Shown here: piece by piece, positions 7,697 through 15,578 of the stretch
How the letters are laid out: each line of letters starts with the position of its first letter
Numbering within the stretch: position 1 is the stretch's first letter
Origin: JAAYDK01 sp964543935
Lineage (GTDB): Bacteria; Spirochaetota; Spirochaetia; Sphaerochaetales; Sphaerochaetaceae
Direction of reading: 5' to 3'
DNA length: 24,028 nucleotides
NCBI GenBank assembly: GCA_964543935.1
Contig: CAZJAK010000034.1
Coordinates: 1-24,028, forward strand
The notes under the pieces: generated by a model
Database searches by the model: none
The model's input: the letters and a program-made list of their open reading frames with translations, nothing else
What the model was told of the DNA's origin: nothing
Position numbers and translations under genes: made by a program

Positions 7697-7934
7697 ACCA
7701 CCCTCTCTTTAGCTTTCACAATCCATCAAGGCTTCAAGCAGTCATCTTTGAGGTAACGCTAAGTACTTGCGGAATCGAAGCACGCGATGAAAACTCAATC
7801 AAGCATGTATCCGCCATGAAGGGAAGTCAATAATCAAGCTATAAATAAAGGGAACGACCCACGAACAAAATAGAAGCTACATCCAATCCGGCGGTGCAAG
7901 TCGAGAAGGTCATAAAGAGTACTTCGTTCATACG
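7697..7934. other. Unassigned sequence left of the assembly gap
   Basis: No gene is recognised. A short minus-strand frame that is open through the gap encodes a hydrophobic tail, but its identity cannot be judged because most of it lies in the Ns. The promoter of the NmrA-like gene should be in the first 60 bases. Confidence 0.3.
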
Positions 7935-8034
7935 NNNNNNNNNNNNNNNNNNNNNNNNNNNNNNNNNNNNNNNNNNNNNNNNNNNNNNNNNNNNNNNNNN
8001 NNNNNNNNNNNNNNNNNNNNNNNNNNNNNNNNNN
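7935..8034. other. Assembly gap of 100 Ns
   Basis: Exactly 100 N characters, the usual placeholder for a scaffold gap of unknown size. Gene order across it is therefore not proven by sequence. Confidence 0.98.
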
Positions 8035-8313
8035 AAAAAGTAGCCTATCTGCGCACCAGCACACGCAATGAATAGCATGAGTTCGCAATCATCGTGTCAC
8101 TCAACCACAACTCCCATGAGAGCAATCTTAGAAACGTTTCGGTTATCTTCACATGTAATTTTCTGCTTCGAATTGTGTAAAAACACCATAGTGTGGTAAG
8201 GTCTTGCAAGCCACAATCCAACTTGCTCATCATAAGCGAAGTGGCAATCAGCATTGGCTCAGGTTGTGCGCGGTATATGTACTCTTGAAGCTGCCGTTAA
8301 GGAGGGGGAACCT
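8035..8313. other. Unassigned sequence right of the assembly gap
   Basis: No gene is recognised between the gap and the DUF3267 start. Stop codons are frequent in all frames that could continue from the left side of the gap on the plus strand. The DUF3267 promoter must lie here; no well-spaced sigma-70 pair stands out. Confidence 0.35.
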
Positions 8314-8892
8314 ATGGGAAGTACCGCACTATCGGCCAATTCCATCGTGTTGCCGGAAAATTTCGAAGAGCGCGGGACTCTGGACCTGAAGAAGGACAAG
8401 AAAGCCAGCTTGGCCATTCAGCTGCTTTTCGGCTCTTTAGTGGTGCTGATGGTTGTGCTGGCCAGATGGCTCGAATTCCCCATCGACAGTACGTGGAGTG
8501 CCGCCCGCAGCATCCTCGCGACCGTAGGGATGGGTATCGCCTATGTCATCGTTCATGAGTTGACACACGGTGTCGCCATCAGGGTCCTTTCCGGAGTCAG
8601 GGCAGAGTACTTCTTCCGTTTTCCCTTTGTCTGCACGGGCAGCAAGGCGTTCTTCAACAAGACAAGCTTCATAGTCATCTCCTTGACCCCGGTTGTCCTT
8701 TGGGGAATCGTCTTGGTCATTCTCCTCCTGGTGCTTCCCCCCGATTATTTTCTAAGCATCTATATCCTCATCGGCTTGAATTTCGCAGGTGCGGCTGGTG
8801 ACTACGTGCAAGCATATGTGGTTTCCAAGCTGCCCCCGTCGGCCTTGATCCAGGATGACGGCAAGCAATCGCGTGTATTTCTCGCACGGTAG
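8314..8892 (+). CDS. DUF3267-family membrane zinc metalloprotease-like protein
   Basis: The ATG at 8314 follows a strong AAGGAGGGGG. The frame is open upstream to 8254, but no ribosome site supports that start. The protein has 192 residues and about four hydrophobic segments (34-51, 67-80, 117-141, 147-161). The zincin motif HELTH (81-85) lies in the second segment, and the later AGDYVQAYVVSKLPP with D163 supplies the expected third metal ligand. This is the layout of DUF3267 putative zincins, which resemble site-2 proteases. The substrate is unknown. It stands alone between the assembly gap and the pcm remnant. Confidence 0.85.
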   Translation: MGSTALSANSIVLPENFEERGTLDLKKDKKASLAIQLLFGSLVVLMVVLARWLEFPIDSTWSAARSILATVGMGIAYVIVHELTHGVAIRVLSGVRAEYFFRFPFVCTGSKAFFNKTSFIVISLTPVVLWGIVLVILLLVLPPDYFLSIYILIGLNFAGAAGDYVQAYVVSKLPPSALIQDDGKQSRVFLAR

Positions 8893-9014
8893 CCAGCCGG
8901 GCCGGCACTCCACGATCCGTCAGGATAAGCCCTGTGCCGCTGTAATCAGGAACCATGGAGCATTTCCACTAGTCCGCATTGCATTGGTCTGTATTCCAGC
9001 TACCGTGACAACCC

Positions 9015-9104
9015 ATGCTCATCCAGCGCACTCAAAACAAGACCCTCTCCGAGCAAAGCCTGATGGATATGGCCGTCATGGAGCTCAAGGGGAAATATGA
9101 CTGA
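9015..9104 (+). pseudogene. 3' fragment of a second pcm gene
   Basis: The 29 codons ending at TGA 9102-9104 encode a segment matching residues 163-191 of the pcm product at 6249-6824, with 19 identical residues, including the last seven (ELKGKYD). Nucleotide similarity continues about 16 bases past the stop codon. It also reaches a short way upstream (GGTCTGTAT at 8986-8994 versus GGTCCGTAT), but there a 5-base length difference breaks the frame. No methyltransferase core precedes it. This is a relic of a duplicated or recombined pcm locus and is not expected to be functional. Confidence 0.8.
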
Positions 9105-9190
9105 ACGGTCAGGCCAATACTCCTAGCATGTGGCTGCTACTGCATGTCGAGTTAAAGAAAACATTGCACGATTTCCTGCTTAAAAAAATC

Positions 9191-9219
9191 TTGACAACTC
9201 TCATGACGCCAAATATCAT
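9191..9219 (+). promoter_or_regulatory. Sigma-70 promoter of the TRAP operon
   Basis: TTGACA (9191-9196), a 17-nt spacer and TATCAT (9214-9219) make a near-consensus promoter. Transcription should start at about 9226, 55 nt before the binding-protein ATG. Confidence 0.75.
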
Positions 9220-9231
9220 GGATTATCCTTA

Positions 9232-9262
9232 TAGAAAAACTACTTTCTTATTAGGAAAACTA
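9232..9262 (+). repeat. Two 11-bp direct repeats in the TRAP operon leader
   Basis: TAGAAAAACTA (9232-9242) and TAGGAAAACTA (9252-9262) differ at one base and start exactly 20 bp apart, about two helical turns. They lie just downstream of the predicted transcription start. This is a plausible operator for a dimeric regulator, possibly the IclR protein encoded downstream. Confidence 0.45.
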
Positions 9263-9280
9263 AAACACAAGGAGAATGAC

Positions 9281-10327
9281 ATGAAACGAATGCTCGGTGT
9301 CTTACTATGCATCGTCATGGTGTTAGCGTTCATCGGTTGTCAGAAGAAAGCAGAAACCCCTGCTCCGGCAACTCCCGCAGCTCCCACCGCAACCGTCACC
9401 ACGCCGCAACCAGCCGCTCAACCGGAGCCCGTCAAGGCGAAACCTGCAGTGACCCAAATCGCGATTGCAACCGCTGCTGCCGGTGGGGCCTATTATCCTG
9501 TCGGTGTCGGCCTGTCTGAGATTTTCACCAAAGCAATCCCGGGCATGAGTGTCAGCGTCGAAGTCACTGGCGGGACAGTGGAGAATCCGGGTCTGGTCGA
9601 TATCGGCGACTGTGAAATCGGAATCGCCAACTCCGACATGGCCTACTTCGCCATGGTCGGTTCCACCCCGTTCACCAAAACCCATGAGAACATCCGGGGA
9701 TTCATCAACGGGATGGCTCCTGGAGTGGTGCACTATGCCGTCTTGGAAAGCTCTGGCATCAAAACGATCGACGACTTGGTCGGCAAGCGCGTCGCCGTCG
9801 GCCCGCAAGGCAACAGCACATCCTTGTTCCTTGAGAAAGTCTTGAAGCTGAAAGGGTATTCGTGGAACGACATCATTCCCAGCTACCTCTCGTTCAGCGA
9901 AGGCATGCAGGCCCTGGCCGACGGGAAGGTCGCCATGGCGATCGCCTCGGCCGGACCTCCGGTCAGCGCCGTGCAAGAACTGGCCGCGACCGGCAAGAAA
10001 TTCAACCTGCTGGAGTTCGATGACGAATTCCGCAAAAAGTTCCTTGAAGCCTATCCGTATTACATCGCCTACGATATCCCCAAGGCGACCTACGGACTCG
10101 ATCACGACACCCATACCGTCGCCACGCAGAACATGTTGATGGTGAATGCCAAACTTGATGCCGATCTCGTCTACCAGATGACCAAAGCAGTCTTTGACAA
10201 CTTCAGCATGCTGGTGGCCGCCTCGCCATCCGCCAAAACCATCACGCTCGACATCGCCCCGTCCACCAGCATCCCGCTCCATGAAGGAGCCGCCCGTTAT
10301 TACAAAGAAATGGGAGTACTGAAGTGA
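9281..10327 (+). CDS. TAXI-family TRAP transporter substrate-binding lipoprotein
   Basis: The protein has 348 residues from the ATG at 9281, which follows AAGGAG by about six bases; longer in-frame starts would hide the signal peptide. Residues 1-20 are a lipoprotein signal with lipobox FIGC (C20), then a Pro/Ala/Thr-rich linker (about 26-55) that tethers the domain to the membrane. The mature domain shows the TAXI hallmarks: IATAAAGGAYYPVGVGLSEI, SVEVTGGTVENPGLVDIGDCEIGIANSD, and LVGKRVAVGPQGNST. TAXI proteins capture small organic acids or amino acids and pass them to a fused TRAP permease driven by an ion gradient. The stop overlaps the GTG of the permease gene by four bases, so the two are translationally coupled. 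The substrate is unknown. Confidence 0.92.
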   Translation: MKRMLGVLLCIVMVLAFIGCQKKAETPAPATPAAPTATVTTPQPAAQPEPVKAKPAVTQIAIATAAAGGAYYPVGVGLSEIFTKAIPGMSVSVEVTGGTVENPGLVDIGDCEIGIANSDMAYFAMVGSTPFTKTHENIRGFINGMAPGVVHYAVLESSGIKTIDDLVGKRVAVGPQGNSTSLFLEKVLKLKGYSWNDIIPSYLSFSEGMQALADGKVAMAIASAGPPVSAVQELAATGKKFNLLEFDDEFRKKFLEAYPYYIAYDIPKATYGLDHDTHTVATQNMLMVNAKLDADLVYQMTKAVFDNFSMLVAASPSAKTITLDIAPSTSIPLHEGAARYYKEMGVLK

Positions 10328-12204
10328 ACCTGAAATCAATCTTGAATGGAAGGATGATGAGCCTGTTCATAGCCATCGTCTCTATCATCGGAGGATGTTT
10401 TCATCTCTACACCGGAGGAATCGGCACGTTCTCTTCCATGGTTCAGACAGCCTTCCATTGGTTGATCATGTTCGCAGTCGTGTTCCTCCTCTATCCCAAG
10501 AAGAGGAAACGCAATGTAGTGGATTGGATACTGACTGCCAGCTCTCTGGCAGTCGGTATCTACATCCTAATGACATGGCAAAGCCGGGTGAACCGCGTTT
10601 CCCCGACCTTGCCTGCCGTAGAGATCGTATTCGGCATCGCCTTGATTTTGCTGGTCCTTGAAGCCTCCCGCCGCTGTACCGGCAATTTCTTGTCCATCAC
10701 CGCGCTTGTGTTCCTCGTCTATGCCAAAGTCGGACCCTATTTGCCGGGAATCTTCAGGCACAAAGGATATTCGTGGCACCGCATTCTCTCGGTGTTGAGT
10801 TTTTCCGAAACGGGGATTTTCGGCAATGCATTGAATATCAGCTCGACCTTCGTGGTCCTGTTCGTCCTCTTTGGAGCATTCCTCAACGCTTCCAATGGCG
10901 GCCAGTTGTTCATCAACATCGCCTATTCCTTGACCGGCGGCTCCCGGGGCGGTCCGGCCAAAACCGCCATCTTGAGCAGCTTGATGATGGGTACGATTTC
11001 TGGCTCGCCCGTCGCCAACGTCGTCACCACGGGGACCTTCACCATCCCTCTGATGAAGAAAGCCGGTTATTCCAGTGAGGAGGCTTGTGCAGTCGAAGCA
11101 GTCGCCTCCACCGGCGGACAGATCATGCCTCCCGTCATGGGGGCGGCAGCATTCCTCGTCGCTGAATACATCGGCATAAAATACGGGGAACTGTGCGTCT
11201 CCGCTTTCATCCCGGCCATGCTCTATTACATCGCCTTGTTCTTCATCATCGACCTGTTATCGATCAAAAAAGGCCTGACGGGACTGCCACGTGAGCAACT
11301 GCCGGTGATGAAGCAAGCCGTCCTTGCCGGTGGACACCTGTTCATCCCCATCGCCGTCCTGATCATCTCCTTGGTGAACGGATTCTCGTCGATGAAATCG
11401 GTCTTCTATTCAATCTTGGTCCTCATCCTGATTGCCCAGACCCGACGGGAGACCCGGATGACGTTGAAGAACTTGATCGAAGCCATCCAGCAAGGCATCC
11501 AGTCGGCAGTGCCAGTCGCTGTCTCATGCGCTGCCGCAGGAATCATCGTCGGTATCGTCAACCTCACTGGATTGGGGGTGAAATTCTCCAGTTCGCTGAT
11601 TTCGTTATCGAACGGCTCCATCCCCATAGCCTTGTTCTTGACCATGATTGCAGCAATCATCCTCGGCTGCGGACTGCCAACCACGGCAGTATACATCATA
11701 CTGGCCTCGCTGGCGGCTCCTGCACTCGTCCAAATGGGCGTATCGGCTCTGGCAGCCCACCTGTTCGTGTTCTACTTCGGGTGCATCTCGACCATAACTC
11801 CACCGGTTGCGTTGACATCCTATGCTGCCGCAGGGATAGGTGAAGCGAATCCTTCGAAAACCGGCTTGAAAGCATTCTTCTACGGTATCGCGGCCTATAT
11901 CGTCCCGTTCATGTTCGTATTCTCACCGGCCTTGCTGCTGAAGGACACCTTGCCCAATACGATCATGGGCTTGCTCAGCGCGCTGTTCGGGATTTTTGTG
12001 CTATCGACCTCGATAGCCGGCTATTTCCGTGCCCCTATGGCGATTCCGTTCAGATTGCTGGCCTTCATCGGGGCTTGCCTGCTCATCCATACATCGGTGT
12101 TCACCGACATGATTGGACTCGGGATTGTCGCCATCGTATTCCTGATTCAAGTTGTTAAACACAATACTAATAAACAAAAAGCACAGATTACAAAGGAGTC
12201 TTGA
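10324..12204 (+). CDS. TRAP transporter fused permease (DctQ-DctM type)
   Basis: The protein has 626 residues and begins with GTG at 10324, overlapping the binding-protein stop as GTGA, with GGGAG just upstream. It is almost entirely hydrophobic, with about 16 or more membrane segments. The N-terminal part stands in for the small DctQ subunit; the rest is the large DctM-like domain, with the typical segments GGSRGGPAKTAILSSLMMG and SGSPVANVVTTGTFTIPLM, then STGGQIMPPVMGAAAFLVAEY, GCGLPTTAVYIILA and ITPPVALTSYAAAGIG. Fused permeases of this type partner TAXI binding proteins, as found immediately upstream. The hydrolase gene starts directly after the stop, so all three form one operon. Confidence 0.93.
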   Translation: MNLKSILNGRMMSLFIAIVSIIGGCFHLYTGGIGTFSSMVQTAFHWLIMFAVVFLLYPKKRKRNVVDWILTASSLAVGIYILMTWQSRVNRVSPTLPAVEIVFGIALILLVLEASRRCTGNFLSITALVFLVYAKVGPYLPGIFRHKGYSWHRILSVLSFSETGIFGNALNISSTFVVLFVLFGAFLNASNGGQLFINIAYSLTGGSRGGPAKTAILSSLMMGTISGSPVANVVTTGTFTIPLMKKAGYSSEEACAVEAVASTGGQIMPPVMGAAAFLVAEYIGIKYGELCVSAFIPAMLYYIALFFIIDLLSIKKGLTGLPREQLPVMKQAVLAGGHLFIPIAVLIISLVNGFSSMKSVFYSILVLILIAQTRRETRMTLKNLIEAIQQGIQSAVPVAVSCAAAGIIVGIVNLTGLGVKFSSSLISLSNGSIPIALFLTMIAAIILGCGLPTTAVYIILASLAAPALVQMGVSALAAHLFVFYFGCISTITPPVALTSYAAAGIGEANPSKTGLKAFFYGIAAYIVPFMFVFSPALLLKDTLPNTIMGLLSALFGIFVLSTSIAGYFRAPMAIPFRLLAFIGACLLIHTSVFTDMIGLGIVAIVFLIQVVKHNTNKQKAQITKES

Positions 12205-13284
12205 ATGGATGCCCACGAAAAATTCGATTTGAGCAAGTTAATGTCGATAGAAGTACCTCAGGAACGCATTGAACGATTACGCGATGTTGTTTATTTCGAC
12301 CGGGGCGACATCAGTGATGAAGTCAAGGATTTCCTGCTCAAGGAACAGATTCGCTTCGTCAATATCCAGTACGCCCGCTTCTTGGCCGGAGCCCATTACA
12401 CCACAGCCGATGTCGACGACCTCATGGCAGGTTCCATCGACATCCACGCCCATGGCGGTTCCGAACCATTCGACCGTATAAATCTGGAAGACGAGATGCT
12501 TCAGGAATACACCAGGGCCAAATGCCAAGCAGTCGTCATCAAGACCTGGTACACGCCCTCGGCGAGCAGGAATGCCTTGCTGATGAAATTCTTGAAAACC
12601 TGGGCTGCCCAAGAACAACTCGAACCTGTGCGGATTTTCGGTGGCATCACACTCAACCGCTCGGTCGGCGGGCTCAATCCCAATGCGGTCGAGCGTTGCC
12701 TAAAGTTCCCCGGCATGAAATATGTGTGGTTGCCCATGGTGGATTCATACCACCACCGCAAGCTTGTCTATGACGACAAGACCGGTTCGGGCTTGCGCAT
12801 CCTCGATGAACACGGCAAAGTGTTGCCCGAATTGAAGGAGATATTCAAGATCGCCGCCGACAATGACTTGATCGTGGCATCGGGACATTATCCGTACGCT
12901 GAGACCTCGGTCGCTTTCGAAGAAGCCAAACGATTGGGAGTCAAACGTTTGGAAGCCGTGCATCCAGCCCACATCCATTCCAAGACCACCATCGCCCAGA
13001 TGAAAGAGTATGCCAAGGAAGGGGTCAAACTCATGCTCAGCGGTTTGGGGACCTTGTGCTTCCCCTTGCACGAGACCGGCCCGATCTATGCCGCCCAAAT
13101 GATCCAGGAAGTCGGGGCGGACCATTTCGTATTCGGCTCCGACTTCGGCCAAATCCACAACCCGCCCCATGTGGTCGGCATGAGGTGGATGCTGCAAGTC
13201 CTGCTGGCTTATGGCGTGACAAAGGAAAACTTGGAGAAAATCTTCAAGACCAACCCCGCCAAGCATCTCGGCATCATCGACTGA
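12205..13284 (+). CDS. DUF6282-like amidohydrolase-superfamily metal hydrolase
   Basis: The protein has 359 residues. The ATG directly follows the permease stop and has AAGGAG at 12193-12198. The TIM-barrel amidohydrolase pattern is visible: DIHAHGG (D79, H81, H83), H228 in ASGHYPYAET, H253 and H256 in EAVHPAHIH, and the final aspartate D313 in FGSDFGQIHNP. The sequence resembles DUF6282 proteins, a little-studied branch. It probably hydrolyses the compound brought in by the TRAP transporter, because it is the last gene of that operon and a strong terminator follows. The reaction (amide, lactone or decarboxylation type) cannot be told from sequence. Confidence 0.82.
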   Translation: MDAHEKFDLSKLMSIEVPQERIERLRDVVYFDRGDISDEVKDFLLKEQIRFVNIQYARFLAGAHYTTADVDDLMAGSIDIHAHGGSEPFDRINLEDEMLQEYTRAKCQAVVIKTWYTPSASRNALLMKFLKTWAAQEQLEPVRIFGGITLNRSVGGLNPNAVERCLKFPGMKYVWLPMVDSYHHRKLVYDDKTGSGLRILDEHGKVLPELKEIFKIAADNDLIVASGHYPYAETSVAFEEAKRLGVKRLEAVHPAHIHSKTTIAQMKEYAKEGVKLMLSGLGTLCFPLHETGPIYAAQMIQEVGADHFVFGSDFGQIHNPPHVVGMRWMLQVLLAYGVTKENLEKIFKTNPAKHLGIID

Positions 13285-13296
13285 TAAGTCTGTCAG

Positions 13297-13337
13297 GGAG
13301 AAGGTGGAATGAAAGTTCCACCTTCTCCTTTATTATT
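13297..13337 (+). terminator. Rho-independent terminator of the TRAP operon
   Basis: GGAGAAGGTGGAA (13297-13309), loop TGAAAG and TTCCACCTTCTCC (13316-13328) make a perfect 13-bp stem, followed by TTTATTATT. It lies 12 nt after the hydrolase stop. Confidence 0.93.
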
Positions 13338-13351
13338 CCATCATTTTTGCC

Positions 13352-13357
13352 TATAAT
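13352..13357 (+). promoter_or_regulatory. Consensus -10 box of the IclR gene
   Basis: TATAAT lies ten bases before the ATG. The -35 candidate TTTATT (13329-13334) is weak and overlaps the terminator T-run. The predicted start would leave a leader of only about four bases, too short for GGAG (13361-13364) to be fully transcribed. Confidence 0.45.
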
Positions 13358-13367
13358 CTTGGAGCAT

Positions 13368-14180
13368 ATGGACAGGATACGTAAGACACCACCTTTGAAA
13401 AGCTTAGACAACGCACTGGATATCCTTGATTTCATTGGCGAGACCGCAAAACCCCTGACGGCCTCAGAAATAGCCAGGGGCGTCGGTGCCTCGATCAGCT
13501 CGGTCTATAAAACGCTCACTACCTATGTGGAACGCGAATACCTCAGCTATGATAAAATGACCAAACACTACCGCCTCCACACCAAAATCCTGCGATATGC
13601 CAATTCAATCCATCAAGACCGCAGCTACATCCAGGTGGCACTGCCGGTGATGCTCTCGGTGGCCGAACAAACCCGCGAGACTGTCCATTTCGGCATCCCC
13701 GAAGGATATTACGGGGTATTCATCGAAAAAGTGAATTCACCCCACACTGTCGGTGTGCAAACCCGCATCGGCACCCGCATCCCGTTCAACCGGGGAGCGA
13801 CATCAAAAGCCATGATGGCCTTCCTTCCTGAAGAACGGTTCAAAGATTTTTGCGACAACTTCCTCCATGGGGAGACCGAAGAAGGCTCCAAACTCGTGCT
13901 GGAAGCCATCAGCGTGAGGGCAAAAGTCCGCCAAAAAGGGTATGTAGTAACCTATGAGGAGGTCAATCCACATGTGGCAGCAGTCGCGTCTCCCATTTTT
14001 GGATTCACCAACACCCTCATCGGATCCATGGCGATTGCCGGACCGCGCGACCGGTTCTCCGATCAAGCAGTCGCCCGCTACATCCCCCTCATCATGCAAG
14101 CCTGCCGCTCGATCTCGCTCCAACTTGGGGCAACCAATCTACCAGAATTCGAACCGATCGCTCCGAACCAATGTTCCTGA
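13368..14180 (+). CDS. IclR-family transcriptional regulator
   Basis: The protein has 270 residues. The ATG at 13368 is required to include the winged helix-turn-helix (about 10-70), with LKSLDNALDILDFIGE, TASEIARGVGASISSVYKTL and the wing MTKHYRLHTK. The effector domain follows (about 85-260), with the typical GATSKAMMAFLPEE and KGYVVTYEEVNPHVAAVASPIF segments. The frame is open far upstream, but that extension crosses the terminator and is not coding. IclR proteins control catabolic operons by sensing small organic acids. Its place between the TRAP operon and a convergent creatininase-family gene makes it the likely regulator of both. Confidence 0.92.
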   Translation: MDRIRKTPPLKSLDNALDILDFIGETAKPLTASEIARGVGASISSVYKTLTTYVEREYLSYDKMTKHYRLHTKILRYANSIHQDRSYIQVALPVMLSVAEQTRETVHFGIPEGYYGVFIEKVNSPHTVGVQTRIGTRIPFNRGATSKAMMAFLPEERFKDFCDNFLHGETEEGSKLVLEAISVRAKVRQKGYVVTYEEVNPHVAAVASPIFGFTNTLIGSMAIAGPRDRFSDQAVARYIPLIMQACRSISLQLGATNLPEFEPIAPNQCS

Positions 14181-14191
14181 AGATATCTGGT

Positions 14192-14977
14192 TCAACTCAA
14201 CAGGTTTTTCACCGAATGGTAATCCAAGACCAACTGTGGTGAAGGGATCTCTTCGACTATTCGCTGCAACCGTTGGGCGGCTTGTTCGACATTAGCTGCA
14301 ATCAGAGCTTGCCCGTATTCCACACTGGCATGCATGCGGGGATCTGTTCCCCAAATGCTCAGGGGAACTGGATCCTCGTCCAAGCGCGCCATATCCACCA
14401 AGGTCGGTTCCAAGGCCATCATCAGGGAGGTCTCGTTGGTGGCGGCATGGTCCGATTGGATTCCTTTTACCCCTTCAAATCCCAATTCATTGAGCGTGAA
14501 AGTTGACAAACCCCATCGTTCGGCGAAAATCTGTGTACGCTGTGAGAACGCCGTGGTGGAAGGTCCATGCCCATGGGCGACGACGACCTTGAAGCCAGCT
14601 CGGGCCAGGTTGGCCAGCACCGCATCGAGCAACGCGTCGAACAGCTCTCCATCACACCAGTAGGCACTGCCTGCCAACTGCTGCTCACAACCTGTTTCAA
14701 AACTGTAATGGTCCATGCCGTAATGGACGATAGTGTCACTGGCAGGGAAGCGCTTGTCGGGACCTAGGAACAGCATGGGCAACACCACCCCGCCGACAGT
14801 AGCGGCAAGACGTTGGAACACAGCCCTGGACTGGATGCCGTCGGCACCCAACGGCAGGTGTCGCCCATGCCATTCCATCGTACCCAACGGAAGATACGCC
14901 ACCGGGAAAGCATTGACGCGTTCGACAAACTCATGCGGCAGCAGATTCTCATACATGACCTTGGAAAGATCGCTCAT
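14192..14977 (-). CDS. Creatininase-family amidohydrolase
   Basis: The protein has 261 residues. Creatininase-family features are GTMEWHGRHLPLGADG (metal ligands E35, H37 and D46), VVVAHGHGPS around H137, and DHAATNETS with E182. The usual HGGN and HAGExETS motifs are altered here to HGPS and HAATNETS, so the substrate may differ from creatinine. Known members open cyclic amides or cleave formamido compounds using two metal ions. The start at 14977 follows GAGGTG on the minus strand. The gene ends 11 nt from the IclR stop. By context it may hydrolyse a product or relative of the TRAP substrate. Confidence 0.86.
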   Translation of the reverse strand: MSDLSKVMYENLLPHEFVERVNAFPVAYLPLGTMEWHGRHLPLGADGIQSRAVFQRLAATVGGVVLPMLFLGPDKRFPASDTIVHYGMDHYSFETGCEQQLAGSAYWCDGELFDALLDAVLANLARAGFKVVVAHGHGPSTTAFSQRTQIFAERWGLSTFTLNELGFEGVKGIQSDHAATNETSLMMALEPTLVDMARLDEDPVPLSIWGTDPRMHASVEYGQALIAANVEQAAQRLQRIVEEIPSPQLVLDYHSVKNLLS

Positions 14978-15005
14978 GGTACACCTCGCCTATTAAACAA
15001 CAGGA

Positions 15006-15014
15006 AGTATACCA
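15006..15014 (-). promoter_or_regulatory. Extended -10 promoter of the creatininase-family gene
   Basis: On the minus strand TGG-TATACT (15014-15006) forms an extended -10 element without a good -35. Transcription should start at about 14999, leaving a leader of roughly 22 nt that contains GAGGTG. Confidence 0.5.
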
Positions 15015-15102
15015 CCAAGTAGCACCCTGCGCGTGGTTTTCCCGATTTACCGCTTGCCATGGCGGCCTTTGTGCATCATCGTAGTATTTGGAGGGACGAG
15101 CC

Positions 15103-15576
15103 ATGAACGAAGAGACGCTTCTGACCCAATGCGACCAGATCATCGGTGAAGCCGCCACCGAAATCGCCAGGTTATATCTGGAGAGTTGGAATATCATCAA
15201 TGTCTACATGGGACAAGTCAGTGCTGCCCAGCAATTGGCCTTGTTCAAACCGCTCGCCTTGGAGCTGACTGTCTTCACCATCCACCTGTTGCACAGACAC
15301 CATCCTGCGTTGGCAACCACGCTTTGTTCCGACACCGAGGCTTTGGCCCAAGAGTCAGTCCCTGATGGGAAGGCATTCGTTCAAGAGCGTTTGCTCACCT
15401 ATGCAAAAAGCCAAGACCCCGCCACCGATCTCTACCAATTCTGCCAGAAGGCCGCCAAAGCGGACGAACTCAAGCCGAAGCACCCAAAGCGCCCGACTCC
15501 ACCATCTCTGAACGACCGGCCCTTCATCGCCATCCAAGAGACGGCAGCCCGCTTGGAACACCTGCTGGAGAGCTGA
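15103..15576 (+). CDS. Hypothetical protein, unknown family
   Basis: The protein has 157 residues and starts at the ATG at 15103, 7 nt after GGAGGG (15090-15095); the in-frame TTG at 15088 overlaps that site and is rejected. I do not recognise the family. It has no signal peptide or membrane span. It looks mostly helical: an N-terminal part to about residue 70 rich in Leu, Ala and Gln (EIARLYLESWNIINVYMG), a middle LLHRHHPALATTLCSDTEAL, a basic proline-rich linker near residues 128-140 (KPKHPKRPTPP), and a final helix. The HAD phosphatase gene begins 2 nt after its stop, so the two are probably cotranslated. Confidence 0.72.
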   Translation: MNEETLLTQCDQIIGEAATEIARLYLESWNIINVYMGQVSAAQQLALFKPLALELTVFTIHLLHRHHPALATTLCSDTEALAQESVPDGKAFVQERLLTYAKSQDPATDLYQFCQKAAKADELKPKHPKRPTPPSLNDRPFIAIQETAARLEHLLES

Positions 15577-15578
15577 TC

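Larger units (their letters stand above)
8893..9280. other. Mixed intergenic region: pcm relic plus TRAP promoter
   Basis: Between the DUF3267 gene and the TRAP operon lie about 95 bases of unexplained sequence (8893-8985), the decayed pcm fragment, and then an AT-rich promoter and leader from about 9160. Base composition shifts clearly from GC-richer to AT-rich near 9155. Confidence 0.5.

Noticed and set aside
7859..7920. Catalytic RNA or group II intron fragment (GGTGCAAGTCGAG)
   Set aside because: A short match only; no domain V-like hairpin or reverse transcriptase can be seen, and the Ns prevent further judgement.
8893..9000. Possible cobalamin riboswitch (CCGCTGTAA and TTCCACTAG resemble B12-box parts)
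   Set aside because: The AAAAGGGAA and GGTGCAAxTCC core elements are missing or badly degraded, and part of the region is better explained as pcm-related sequence. A covariance-model search (Rfam cobalamin) scoring above threshold would reverse this.
9323..10339. 338-codon open frame on the minus strand opposite the TAXI binding-protein gene
   Set aside because: It is antisense to a well-supported gene, has low-complexity Gly/Asp/His composition typical of a shadow frame, and has no ribosome site or family resemblance.
13056..13367. Longer N-terminus for the IclR regulator
   Set aside because: The extra 104 codons overlap the hydrolase gene in another frame and pass through the operon terminator; the ATG at 13368 gives a normal IclR length.
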